A stretch of DNA of 64,000 nt from Entomospira nematocerorum. Lineage in GTDB: Bacteria; Spirochaetota; Spirochaetia; WRBN01. A program made the position numbers and the translations under genes. This document shows positions 8,465 to 16,794 of this stretch, one piece after another. Under the pieces are notes generated by a model that searched no databases, was not told the origin of the DNA, and saw nothing but the letters and a program-made list of their open reading frames with translations. Location of the stretch: positions 992,001-1,056,000 of the forward strand of contig NZ_CP118168.1 of NCBI RefSeq assembly GCF_028748105.1. Direction: 5' to 3'. Each line of letters begins with the position of its first letter. The stretch's first letter is position 1.

Positions 8465-9664
8465 TTACTCTTGTATTAAATCAAGATTATTAGTATGTGA
8501 AAGAATGATAATCTCTGCAGAATCTACTGCTTCATCGATTAAAGCTCCGAGATGGCATTGACTAATCAGATCGCGAACTTCTTCTTTCTTTGGACGAGTC
8601 GATGGATGCTTAGGGGCGAATAGTGAGCAGCAATCAGTAGCAGGGATGATAGAGGTCTCGAATGTCTTAATTTTTTGGGCAAAGTGAATGATTTCATTTT
8701 TATCCATACCAATACATGGTCTCAAAATTAGGGAGTCTGATAGAGCATCCGTTACCTGAAGGCTCTCTAGTGTTTGGGATGCAACTTGTGCAAGTGCTTC
8801 ACCGGTAATCAGTGCTTTTGCCTCTTCTTTTTCTTGAATTTTTGACGCGATTTGCATCATAAAAATGCGGCTAACAATAGTGGTAAATTCACCTTTAGAC
8901 AGTTTATTGACCTCTAACTGTATAGGTGTAAAATTAATAATATAGAGGGCTATTTTACCACTATTCCACCCAGATAGTCCTTGAGCTAATGCTTTAACTT
9001 TATCTAAAGACTCTTCGCCTGTATAGGGCGGTGTATGAAAGTGGATGGCCACTAAATTTAAGCCACGTTTACACATGAGATATCCTGCTACAGGGCTATC
9101 AATACCCCCTGATAGTAGTAGAATTCCACGACCAACACTGCCAACAGGAAGGCCTCCGGCACCTTGTTTTTCTTGATTTTTAATGAGATAGACATAAACT
9201 TGTTCTCTGACCTCTACAACAATAGTTATTTCTGGATGATGGACATTTACACGCCAATTTGGATGACTTTTTTGTAGCCAGCTTCCCAGTAGAACCGAGA
9301 TATCATAACTCGTATGTGGAAAAGATTTATTCGCTCTTCTAGATTCTACTTTAAATGTCAGTGTTTCCTCTAAGCCGGCCTCTTCAATGAGTTCTGTGAT
9401 TGATGTTTGAATATGCTCCATTGCAAGTATTGATGTGTAGGCTAAGTGATAGTCTGCGATTCCGAATGTCTTATGAAGAATACTCTCAACTTGTATTTCA
9501 TATTCTTCTTTGTGCTGAATATAGATACGCCCATCTAACATAGTAATTTTATGAACATAGGCTCCTAAACTCCGCTTTAGGTTATTACGTAGTGATTTTT
9601 CAAAAAAAGGTTTTGTACCTTTTTTCAGCATATATTCTCCAGCTCGGAGAAGAAACAATTTCAT
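8465..9664 (-). CDS. thiI: tRNA 4-thiouridine synthase ThiI (no rhodanese domain)
   Basis: Uses ATP and a persulfide donor to thiolate U8 of tRNA, and in some bacteria also feeds sulfur to thiamine synthesis. Domains in order: N-terminal ferredoxin-like plus THUMP (about 1-165), then the PP-loop ATPase domain with SGGIDSPVAGYLMCKRG near residue 180 and a conserved DCCSLFAPKHP near 340. At 399 residues it lacks the C-terminal rhodanese domain found in E. coli, as in Bacillus ThiI. Its first codons overlap the tilS stop (9661-9664), so the two tRNA-modifying enzymes are translationally coupled. No thiamine synthesis genes are nearby. Confidence 0.92.
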   Translation of the reverse strand: MKLFLLRAGEYMLKKGTKPFFEKSLRNNLKRSLGAYVHKITMLDGRIYIQHKEEYEIQVESILHKTFGIADYHLAYTSILAMEHIQTSITELIEEAGLEETLTFKVESRRANKSFPHTSYDISVLLGSWLQKSHPNWRVNVHHPEITIVVEVREQVYVYLIKNQEKQGAGGLPVGSVGRGILLLSGGIDSPVAGYLMCKRGLNLVAIHFHTPPYTGEESLDKVKALAQGLSGWNSGKIALYIINFTPIQLEVNKLSKGEFTTIVSRIFMMQIASKIQEKEEAKALITGEALAQVASQTLESLQVTDALSDSLILRPCIGMDKNEIIHFAQKIKTFETSIIPATDCCSLFAPKHPSTRPKKEEVRDLISQCHLGALIDEAVDSAEIIILSHTNNLDLIQE

Positions 9665-10656
9665 ATTTTTTCCTTTATTATTGTTTTTTGAATGATAAGA
9701 TCCTTTTTGACTCGTTTAATTTCGAATCCATGGCCACGTAGTAAAATAGATCCGTGCGGATTGAGATTGATACTATTTACAAATTTTTGGGGTAGTCTGT
9801 AATCAGCACGTATTTTTCCTTTCATCAATTGGTTAAACCAATGATAAATCAACTCTCTTTGAACAATAGGATGCTGTTGCTTGAAGTGTGCATAGGGATG
9901 ACGAAAATAGCTATTACTCCATTCCGATTGCTCGAGGGCTTGATGCAGAAGATTATCAATTAATTCTTGATTTTCCATGATGATACGACTCAGATGTATC
10001 ACACTCTGTTCCATCGTAGGCCAATATGGTGTAATTTGTTGGATTATTTTCCGTGTTTTATTTCGGAGAATGGTTAAATCGTTATTTGTAGAGTCTTCTG
10101 CCCATATGAAATGGTGACTCACTAGAAACTGACGAAGTTCTATTTTTGGAATTTCTATTAAAGGTCGAATAAATGGATGTCTCTCCTTTTGAATTCCAGT
10201 AAGACCTTTGAGTGGATAGCGTTGATTTAATCGCATAAAAACCGTTTCTATGTGATCATTTTGGTGGTGAGCCAGTGCTATTTTATCCATTGATGAGCTA
10301 CAAAGACTTTCTAACCAGCACCGGCGTACTGTTCTTAAGTCTTGCTCTTTTCCATATTGTTGCTGAATCTTATCTTTTTCGAGCGAGTAGTGATGTAGTG
10401 GTAAGGCATAGCGCTTGGATATGTCAAGTATAATTGCATAATCTTTTTGACCTGCATCAAATGATCTTACATTATGTGTTATGTGAGCTAGTTCTAACTT
10501 TAGTTGATGTTTTTCCTTGGTCATTGCGAATAGGTGAGCAAGGGCAACACTATCTAATCCACCAGACACGGCTATAATAATACGAGCTTGTGAAGGTAAA
10601 GCGAGATCTTTTAAATTTTTAAGAAATAGATTTTGAATATTTAATAAAGAGCTCAT
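9661..10656 (-). CDS. tilS: tRNA(Ile)-lysidine synthetase
   Basis: Attaches lysine to C34 of tRNA-Ile(CAU), switching it to read AUA codons; essential in bacteria. The N-type ATP pyrophosphatase loop SGGLDSVALAHLF is near residue 30 and the HHQNDHIETVFMRL helix follows. I start at the ATG at 10656 (331 residues), which overlaps the pth end by 38 nt; the possible AAGGAG site is 15 nt upstream, longer than usual. A farther in-frame start at 10764 would lie deep in pth and lacks similarity. The protein is short for TilS (often 420 or more), keeping the catalytic domain and a reduced C-terminal part. Confidence 0.9.
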   Translation of the reverse strand: MSSLLNIQNLFLKNLKDLALPSQARIIIAVSGGLDSVALAHLFAMTKEKHQLKLELAHITHNVRSFDAGQKDYAIILDISKRYALPLHHYSLEKDKIQQQYGKEQDLRTVRRCWLESLCSSSMDKIALAHHQNDHIETVFMRLNQRYPLKGLTGIQKERHPFIRPLIEIPKIELRQFLVSHHFIWAEDSTNNDLTILRNKTRKIIQQITPYWPTMEQSVIHLSRIIMENQELIDNLLHQALEQSEWSNSYFRHPYAHFKQQHPIVQRELIYHWFNQLMKGKIRADYRLPQKFVNSINLNPHGSILLRGHGFEIKRVKKDLIIQKTIIKEKI

Positions 10657-11215
10657 GAATAGATGAAAAATCTCCTTGAAGCCAATATGGTATAGCTTCT
10701 GTGATGACTTTATAGGATTGCTGCATAACTGTTTGCTCTGTGGTGTTAAATTGACTAAGAACATAACTTGGTACGTCTTGTCTTATATTCGGTCTACCTA
10801 TACCAATAAAAATACGATGAAAATTTTGTGTTCCTGTATACTCTATAATGCTTTTTAGACCTTTCTGTCCAGCAGAAGAACCTTTTTCTCGAAATTTGAC
10901 GTGTCCCAATGGGAGATCTAAATTATCGCAAATAACGAGCATTGAATCTACATTTGTCCCAGTTTTTTTCCATAAGTTGGGTAAAACCTTTCCAGAGAGG
11001 TTCATAAATGTTTGTGGTTTGACTAAATACAGAGATGTGTTCGGAAGTTGTATTTTATATAGTAAGTAGGAGTCCTTGTGTGATAATTGATGTGTTGAAT
11101 AATTTGACAAAATACTATCTATTGCACTAAATCCAACATTATGCCTGGTTTGCTGATATTGCAAACCAGGATTACCTAACCCAATGATAATTTTTTGTGT
11201 TTTACTGAGGAGCAT
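10619..11215 (-). CDS. pth: Peptidyl-tRNA hydrolase
   Basis: Releases peptide from peptidyl-tRNA that has dropped off ribosomes. The 198-residue product begins MLLSKTQKIIIGLGNPG and has the catalytic His in TRHNVGF and the conserved KPQTFMNLSG and ICDNLDLPLG motifs. A start farther upstream at 11344 would only add residues read from rplY in another frame. The chosen ATG at 11215 overlaps the rplY end by 14 nt and has no clear Shine-Dalgarno, so coupling to rplY translation is likely. Order rplY(ctc)-pth-tilS is conserved in several bacterial phyla. Confidence 0.94.
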   Translation of the reverse strand: MLLSKTQKIIIGLGNPGLQYQQTRHNVGFSAIDSILSNYSTHQLSHKDSYLLYKIQLPNTSLYLVKPQTFMNLSGKVLPNLWKKTGTNVDSMLVICDNLDLPLGHVKFREKGSSAGQKGLKSIIEYTGTQNFHRIFIGIGRPNIRQDVPSYVLSQFNTTEQTVMQQSYKVITEAIPYWLQGDFSSIHELFIKYSKSIS

Positions 11216-11765
11216 CAACACTAACAACAACTGTATCGTTAGTTGTAACAAAGCTAACATTTTCCAGTGCTTTAATGTCAGCAACAGTAAACTTATCTCC
11301 AATTTTAAGAGTAGAAATATCGATAGATACGCGACTTGGAGCAAATCGTTTCATACTCTCAACCTCAATTTCCTTGAGTTGGTGATTAACAACGCCACCT
11401 TCACGTAATCCAATGGCAGTTCCTGTGAGTTGTAATGGAACTCGAATTTTTACTAACTCATCACGGATGATTTGGTAAAGATCTACGTGCAATATTTGAT
11501 CGCGAACTGGGTCAAATTGATACTCTTTGACTAATACTTCAACATCACTCTGTCCATCTATATGGAGCTTTACTATGGTCGAATTGAGATTAATATACTT
11601 AAAAGTATTATTGAATTCTTTATTATCAAGAAGTAGAGGAACATTTCCATCTCGACCTTCTCCATAGAGAACTGCGGGAATGGATCCTTCACGTCTTAGA
11701 CGACCGTTGGCATTTTTACCGAATTGATCACGTAACTGTGCGTTAATGGTTAAGTTTTTACTCAT
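11202..11765 (-). CDS. rplY: 50S ribosomal protein L25, general stress (Ctc) type
   Basis: Binds 5S rRNA. The 187-residue product is the long Ctc form: an N-terminal L25 domain (AQLRDQFGKNANGRLRREG, then PAVLYGEG) plus a C-terminal beta domain, as in Bacillus Ctc and most non-enteric bacteria. It lies between tRNA-Gln and pth on the minus strand, in the same order as the Bacillus spoVG-ctc-pth neighbourhood. The ATG at 11765 is preceded by a weak ribosome binding site (AGCAGGTATG on the minus strand). Confidence 0.95.
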   Translation of the reverse strand: MSKNLTINAQLRDQFGKNANGRLRREGSIPAVLYGEGRDGNVPLLLDNKEFNNTFKYINLNSTIVKLHIDGQSDVEVLVKEYQFDPVRDQILHVDLYQIIRDELVKIRVPLQLTGTAIGLREGGVVNHQLKEIEVESMKRFAPSRVSIDISTLKIGDKFTVADIKALENVSFVTTNDTVVVSVDAPQ

Positions 11766-11833
11766 TTTTACATACCTGCTTTATTAAAGTAAGCCTCTCT
11801 ATAAAAATTAGAAGCATTTATAATAAAAAAATG

Positions 11834-11905
11834 CTTGGGCGGAAGGATTCGAACCTCCGAATGACTGGATCAAAACCAGTTGGCTTACCACTTGCCGACG
11901 CCCAA
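11834..11905 (-). tRNA. tRNA-Gln(UUG)
   Basis: 72-nt cloverleaf on the minus strand. Acceptor TTGGGCG pairs with CGCCCAA; the anticodon loop TTTTGAT carries TTG; the T arm contains GGTTCGAATCC. The discriminator is G and CCA is not encoded, so a CCA-adding enzyme is required. It sits 35 bp after spoVG and 68 bp before rplY with no evident terminator between, so it is probably processed from the spoVG-rplY transcript. Confidence 0.96.
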
Positions 11906-11940
11906 ACGATTATCAAGATTGCATTGCATAGAAACTCTTA

Positions 11941-12225
11941 TTAATAATTGTCATCTACGATCGGTGCATCATTGATGTGCTTATTATACTCCGAAATGAT
12001 TCTTTCTTGCAAGGCCCCCCGAAAGTCAGTATTGATAGGGTGTGCAACATCTTTGTATTCACCTTTTTTAGTTTTTCTGGAAGGCATTGCAATAAATACT
12101 CCATCATCCCCTTCAATCACTTTTACGTTATGCACAACAAAGGCATCATCAAAAGTTACTGTAACATAAGCTTTTAGCTTCCCCTCCATGGCTACGTTGC
12201 GTACGCGTACATCAGTTATGTCCAT
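11941..12225 (-). CDS. spoVG: SpoVG family RNA/DNA-binding regulator
   Basis: SpoVG is a small nucleic-acid-binding protein that modulates gene expression in Firmicutes and in Borrelia, where it has been shown to bind DNA and RNA. The 94-residue product shows MDITDVRVR, the core AYVTVTFDDAFVVHNVKVI, and the conserved FIAMPSRK followed by the DVAHPI motif. Length is typical (84-100). The start is preceded by GAGGAG. No sporulation genes exist here, as expected for spirochaetes, so the role is regulatory. It begins a minus-strand run with tRNA-Gln, rplY, pth, tilS and thiI and has a strong promoter upstream. Confidence 0.96.
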   Translation of the reverse strand: MDITDVRVRNVAMEGKLKAYVTVTFDDAFVVHNVKVIEGDDGVFIAMPSRKTKKGEYKDVAHPINTDFRGALQERIISEYNKHINDAPIVDDNY

Positions 12226-12264
12226 ATGATTTAATCTCCTCTTTGATGCTTAATAGCTGCTATA

Positions 12265-12293
12265 ATCTTATCATCAGTTTGATTTTTTATCAA
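12265..12293 (-). promoter_or_regulatory. Sigma-70 type promoter for spoVG operon
   Basis: On the minus strand TTGATA (12288-12293), a 17-bp spacer, then TAAGAT (12265-12270), about 40 bp before the spoVG ATG at 12225. Both hexamers differ from consensus by one base or so and the spacing is optimal. The surrounding 250 bp between spoVG and the divergent glycosyltransferase are very AT-rich. Confidence 0.6.
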
Positions 12294-12424
12294 GTATTTA
12301 TGGCTATTAAAAGATATTTTTTTTTATTTTTATTTATGAAAATACTTTTTAAGGATATTATTTTTATTGTTTTTTAATGAAAAATCCTTTTTTCTGTTAT
12401 ATATTTTATGGATTTTAAGTTAGC

Positions 12425-12453
12425 TTGTTATTTTTTTTTTTTTAGTCTATAAT
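12425..12453 (+). promoter_or_regulatory. Promoter with T13 homopolymer spacer before glycosyltransferase
   Basis: TTGTTA (12425-12430), a 17-bp spacer made of 13 consecutive T (12431-12443) plus AGTC, then a perfect TATAAT (12448-12453). Transcription would start near 12460, ahead of a short hairpin GTAGA/TCTAC in the leader and the ATG at 12493. Because the homopolymer sets the distance between the two hexamers, slippage by one or two bases would change promoter strength. Confidence 0.65.
12431..12443 (+). repeat. Poly-T tract, 13 bases, inside promoter spacer
   Basis: Uninterrupted run of 13 T between the -35 and -10 hexamers of the glycosyltransferase promoter. Homopolymers of this length are mutable by slipped-strand mispairing. 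At the present length the hexamers are 17 bp apart, the optimum, so the allele seen here would be the high-expression state. Confidence 0.85.
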
Positions 12454-12492
12454 TTAATATGTAGAGGGCTGTAGCGTCTACAAAGGATAGGT

Positions 12493-13647
12493 ATGATTAA
12501 AATATCAGTAATAATACCATTTCATAATACGCCGCTAAACTACTTTAGGGCATGTTTAGAGAGTTTAAGACTACAAAATGTACCAGAATGTGAATTTATC
12601 CTGTTGGATGATTGGTCTACAGATAAATCGGTAATATTGGCGCAAACATATGAAAAAAAGGATTCTCGATTCCGCTATTTACGTAATAGTGAGTGGAGTC
12701 ATAACGGTGGTGCACGTGATTATGGCTATCAGCATGCTATTGGTGAGTATGTTTGGTTTGTTGATTCAGATGATCAACTTGCTGGAGAAAATGTTTTATC
12801 AACAATCATACAGGTAGTTGATTATTATAATCATCCAGATGTTGTTCTTTGTGATGAAATTACTACAGTATTGGGTACACGCGATCCTCAGTTAATGGAA
12901 GGTGACTTAAGCCGTGTTGATGTTTTAGCTACAAGAGAGGATGTTTTACGAGGATATGCAGAGGGTAAATCAATATTATACCAAAATGTATCTGGACATA
13001 ATAAAATTTTTAAGAGAACATTTTTACTTGAAAAACAATTTAGCTGTAGTAAGCGTGCTATTCATGGAGATCTTATTTTTCCTATGATGATGTCGCTAGC
13101 TTCTTCTATTGCTTATATACACGATATTGCTTACTATGTGATGTATAATCCTGCATCTATTGGACATGGGCGAGTTAAGAAAGAGAATTATGCTATGCAT
13201 TTTCGATTAATTGATCATTTACATGGAGTCTATTTACTCCATCGAGATGATTATAAAACGATGCACCCTTACATTAGGAATCTTGCTGTAGGTGGGTTGT
13301 TGCGTAGTACGAAATTTGCCTTTGCATGGTCTTTAAATGATAAGGATAAGCAGAGGCAAATTATTTTTGAATTATGGAATCGATGGAAAACGATGCTACC
13401 TCACTATCCAGAATTTATCATGGAGAATCGCCCAAAAGTCCTCAATCACGTGTATGATACGAGCATATATATCACAGACGAGGAAATAGTTAGTTATTTT
13501 GATGAAACTTTATCGCGGTATGCAGACGAATTCATCGAGGCAAGAAAAAAAGATAAATATAATTGGAAGCTTCAATTGAGAAAATTAGGAGTATTATATC
13601 TTCCTAAGCCTCTTTATCGATGGATAAAAGAGCGTTATTTTTCATAA
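12493..13647 (+). CDS. Family 2 glycosyltransferase
   Basis: GT-A type glycosyltransferase that probably transfers a sugar from a nucleotide donor to an envelope glycan. The N-terminal 110 residues are the GT2 domain: SVIIPFHN, FILLDDWSTDKS and the DxD-containing WFVDSDDQL. The C-terminal 270 residues resemble the acceptor part of TagF/CpsJ-like enzymes with no membrane segment. The ATG at 12493 follows AAAGGAT. It is a single-gene unit between spoVG (divergent) and the copper ATPase (convergent). Acceptor and donor cannot be told from sequence. The poly-T promoter suggests that its product decorates a variable surface structure. Confidence 0.85.
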   Translation: MIKISVIIPFHNTPLNYFRACLESLRLQNVPECEFILLDDWSTDKSVILAQTYEKKDSRFRYLRNSEWSHNGGARDYGYQHAIGEYVWFVDSDDQLAGENVLSTIIQVVDYYNHPDVVLCDEITTVLGTRDPQLMEGDLSRVDVLATREDVLRGYAEGKSILYQNVSGHNKIFKRTFLLEKQFSCSKRAIHGDLIFPMMMSLASSIAYIHDIAYYVMYNPASIGHGRVKKENYAMHFRLIDHLHGVYLLHRDDYKTMHPYIRNLAVGGLLRSTKFAFAWSLNDKDKQRQIIFELWNRWKTMLPHYPEFIMENRPKVLNHVYDTSIYITDEEIVSYFDETLSRYADEFIEARKKDKYNWKLQLRKLGVLYLPKPLYRWIKERYFS

Positions 13648-13660
13648 TCTCTTTTATCCA
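13621..13660. terminator. Inverted repeat between convergent genes, probable terminator
   Basis: Perfect 12-bp stem, TGGATAAAAGAG (13621-13632) with CTCTTTTATCCA (13649-13660), around a 16-nt loop that contains the glycosyltransferase stop codon. There is no long T tract after it in the + direction, so efficiency is uncertain; the place between convergent genes supports a terminator role. Confidence 0.45.
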
Positions 13661-13697
13661 TATCAAAAGATAATATTTGTATGATAGAATAGTCTTA

Positions 13698-15944
13698 CTA
13701 TAGGCGAATTGATTTAAGTCGGAGCGAATTTGCAAGAACAAATATACTAGAAAATGCCATGAAGAGAGCTCCTAACATGGGATTGAGTAGGGGTCCGCCT
13801 AGTAGGTATAGGACTCCCGCAGCAATAGGGATGCCAATGATATTATATATAAATGCCCAGAAAAGATTTTGCTTAATGATTTGCAAAGTTCGTTGACTGA
13901 GATCGATCGTCTTCAGGATAAGGCGCATATCATTGTTCATGAGAACAACATCAGAGACCTCTATGGTGATATCGCTAGCATTATGAATCGTAAGAGCAAC
14001 AGAGGCACTACTCAAAGCAGCAGCATCATTAATACCATCACCAACCATCATTGTTTGTTGCGTTTGAGTGAGGGTTTGAACGACTGTTTCTTTTTGTTGC
14101 GGTGTTGCTTCTGCATAAAAAGAATCAATATGTAACTCTTTTGCGATGCGTTGGGTTGGTGGATGTTGATCACCAGAAAGAAGAATTGTCTTGATATTGC
14201 GTTGGTGTAGGGCTGATATAATAGAAGGACTACTTTCTTTGAGACTATCACTTACAAGGAAATAGCCGATAAATTCCTCATCAACAGCAATCGGAATGGG
14301 AGATAACCCACTGTTACTGATAGATTGAAGAAGATCCCTATTGTTGTGGGAGAGGAGGTGTAGTTTTTCCAACAACCTAGTTCCCAAAGCGATACGGTAG
14401 TTACCTATGGTAGCTTGAATACCAAATCCTATATCGGAGGAGAAGTCAGTTAGTGGTAAAAGAGAGATCTTATGTTCCTTTGCATAACTGACAATAGCTC
14501 TGGCTATAGGGTGTTCACTTCTTTCCTCAGCGGAGGCGACTAGTTGTAGAAGTAATGCACGATTTATACGATTATCGAGAATAACTATATCATTTACGGT
14601 AATATTTCCTGTTGTAAGCGTGCCAGTTTTATCAAAAATTACTACTTGAGTAGAGCTAATTTTCTCTAATGTTTCTCCATTTTTAATAAGAATACCTAAC
14701 GTAGCTGCCCGATTGACTCCAACAACAATAGCTGTGGGTGTTGCTAACCCAAGTGCACAAGGACAAGCGATAACTAGAACTGACATAAAGATAGTCAGAG
14801 CAAAGGCGATGTCTTGAGTTCCAATATACCAGCTTATGCCGCTAACAGTCGCAATGATGAATACAATAGGAACAAATATGGATGAGATCTGATCAGCTAA
14901 GCGTGCAATTGGTGCTTTTGTTAGTTGGGCATCTTCAATCATACGCCGGATTTGGGCTAAGGTGGTATTTTCACCGGTGCGTTCTACTTGAATCACAGCG
15001 CTACCTGCTTGATTAAGCGATCCAGCATGAACCTTATCTAGTATATTTTTAGCTACGGGCATGCTCTCTCCTGTTAAGTGTGACTCATCGACAGCCAGAG
15101 ATCCTTCTATGATGACACCATCAAAGGGAATGCGCATTCCCGCACGTAAGAGGATTTTTGATCCTACGGTAACGCTATTTGCATCGACCGTAGATGTTTG
15201 ATGTTCCTCATTTATTAGTAGAGCAGTGTCACTTTCGAGATTAAAAAGATCAGCGAGGGCGGTATTGGCTCGTTTTTTACTCTTAACTTCAAGATATTTA
15301 CCTACTTTGACAAGGGCAAGAATCACAGCTACCGTTTCAAAATAAAAGTGTACTTCTCCCTCCTGATGTACTTGATGAGGAATGAGTAACAGCCAAAGAG
15401 AGTAAATGATGGCAGTAATAGTACTCAATGCTATGAGACTATCCATGTTAGCCGATCGTTGAACGATGCCTTGTATTCCTTTCTTATAGACACTTTTCGA
15501 TGCAATGATGACAGGAATGAGCAGAACTATTTGGATCAGTGCTTGCATCCAGATACTGCTTTGACTATAGATGGGAATGGGAAAAAACATGGAAAGCATG
15601 GCTAACAAAAATAGTATTCCACCAAAGATAATGGATACCCATAGTTCTTTCCATTGCTGATGAAATTCTTTTTCAGTATTTGCAATTTGATCTTCTGCAA
15701 TATGAGTAGGGTATCCCAGTTGACTGATTGTCTGTATTATCTTCTCTATGGAGGTGATTGATGCGTCATAGCGTATACTCGCTTTTCCAGTAACTAGATT
15801 AACACTAATATGCTCGACTCCCGCCATTTTTTTAGCTTTGCGTTCTATAGCATTACTACAGGCAGCACAAGTCATATTTTGAATGACTAAGGTCGACTGG
15901 CTGATGTTAGGATCTGTATATGATTGATGTGTTGAATGTTTCAT
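13698..15944 (-). CDS. copA: Copper-exporting P1B-type ATPase
   Basis: Pumps Cu+ out of the cytoplasm using ATP. Visible in order: one N-terminal heavy-metal-associated domain with MTCAACS (about residues 24-30), eight expected membrane helices, the phosphatase TGES, the transport CPC in IACPCALGLATPTA, the phosphorylated DKTGTLT, SEHPIA, the hinge GDGINDAAAL, and in the last helices YN and MAFSS, typical of the Cu+ subgroup. The start at 15944 (748 residues) sits behind AAGGGAAGGAG; a 9-residue longer version is possible. No CopY, CueR or copper chaperone gene is adjacent, so it stands alone, divergent from pyrR. Confidence 0.93.
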   Translation of the reverse strand: MKHSTHQSYTDPNISQSTLVIQNMTCAACSNAIERKAKKMAGVEHISVNLVTGKASIRYDASITSIEKIIQTISQLGYPTHIAEDQIANTEKEFHQQWKELWVSIIFGGILFLLAMLSMFFPIPIYSQSSIWMQALIQIVLLIPVIIASKSVYKKGIQGIVQRSANMDSLIALSTITAIIYSLWLLLIPHQVHQEGEVHFYFETVAVILALVKVGKYLEVKSKKRANTALADLFNLESDTALLINEEHQTSTVDANSVTVGSKILLRAGMRIPFDGVIIEGSLAVDESHLTGESMPVAKNILDKVHAGSLNQAGSAVIQVERTGENTTLAQIRRMIEDAQLTKAPIARLADQISSIFVPIVFIIATVSGISWYIGTQDIAFALTIFMSVLVIACPCALGLATPTAIVVGVNRAATLGILIKNGETLEKISSTQVVIFDKTGTLTTGNITVNDIVILDNRINRALLLQLVASAEERSEHPIARAIVSYAKEHKISLLPLTDFSSDIGFGIQATIGNYRIALGTRLLEKLHLLSHNNRDLLQSISNSGLSPIPIAVDEEFIGYFLVSDSLKESSPSIISALHQRNIKTILLSGDQHPPTQRIAKELHIDSFYAEATPQQKETVVQTLTQTQQTMMVGDGINDAAALSSASVALTIHNASDITIEVSDVVLMNNDMRLILKTIDLSQRTLQIIKQNLFWAFIYNIIGIPIAAGVLYLLGGPLLNPMLGALFMAFSSIFVLANSLRLKSIRL

Positions 15945-16142
15945 GGTTGCTCCTTCCCTTCGATATATCAAGGTATATGTCTCAATATGGCAATGGGAGT
16001 TAATATATAATCATTAATATCAATTCATATTATATCAAAAATTATAAATTTTTTAACTATCCCTCTAGTAAAAAGATGGAAAAAAGCGTACACTAGATAA
16101 AAAATATGGAATACATAGAATATGGAAAGAGAGGCTCAAAGA

Positions 16143-16685
16143 ATGAAAATTGTATTAGATGCAGCTGAAGTAGAGACGATTGTAGAGCGTATGGCTATAG
16201 ATCTTTATCTTCATGTCCCGTCTATAGAAAATTTAGTTCTAATTGGAATTCAAAGTCGTGGTGATAAACTTGCTGAACGCTTAAGAATTTTACTAGAAAG
16301 CAAGATGGAACGAGACGGCATACAGGCAAAATTACCACTGGGAACACTCAATGTCAATTTTTATCGAGATGACTTAGTGAAGAATTATGACTCTCCGAAT
16401 GTTCGAGCTATTGATATTAATTTTGATATCAATAATAAGCATGTTATTTTAGTGGATGATGTCTTCTATACAGGAAGGACGGTACGTGCAGCCTTAGATG
16501 CAATTTTTGCGGAAGGTCGCCCTAGTAAAATTTCCATGTTGACACTAGTGAAACGTCCAGGTCGTGAGCTTCCAGTACTACCAGAGTTTATCGGGTTAGA
16601 TGTCTCTGCAGCTGATAATGAGTATATTAAGGTAAAGCTAAAAGAGGTTGAAGGCGAGGATCTTGTCTCTATCCATCCACGCTAA
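16143..16685 (+). CDS. pyrR: PyrR family bifunctional pyr regulator / uracil phosphoribosyltransferase
   Basis: Type I phosphoribosyltransferase fold. The PRPP loop VILVDDVFYTGRTVRAALDA is near residue 100 and the N-terminal SRGDKLAERL fits PyrR. PyrR binds pyr mRNA to control attenuation in Firmicutes and makes UMP from uracil and PRPP. The ATG at 16143 (180 residues, the usual length) follows GAGAGG; an ATG 21 bp upstream lacks one. No pyrimidine genes surround it and no pyr attenuator is visible, so here it may serve mainly in uracil salvage. Its upstream region is AT-rich and shared with divergent copA. Confidence 0.88.
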   Translation: MKIVLDAAEVETIVERMAIDLYLHVPSIENLVLIGIQSRGDKLAERLRILLESKMERDGIQAKLPLGTLNVNFYRDDLVKNYDSPNVRAIDINFDINNKHVILVDDVFYTGRTVRAALDAIFAEGRPSKISMLTLVKRPGRELPVLPEFIGLDVSAADNEYIKVKLKEVEGEDLVSIHPR

Positions 16686-16794
16686 GGCATATTCGTTAAG
16701 TCTTTATTTAAAATGGACGAAACTGTTAAATAGGGGTATGAGTGCATAATTCGTATCCACCTAATATAGAAGATTATAGAGAAAGTGAAGGATT

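Noticed and set aside
15945..16142. A Fur-box-like stretch (minus strand GATATTAATGATTATA) before copA
   Set aside because: Only loosely like a Fur site in an AT-rich background, and copper export is not an iron-regulated function.
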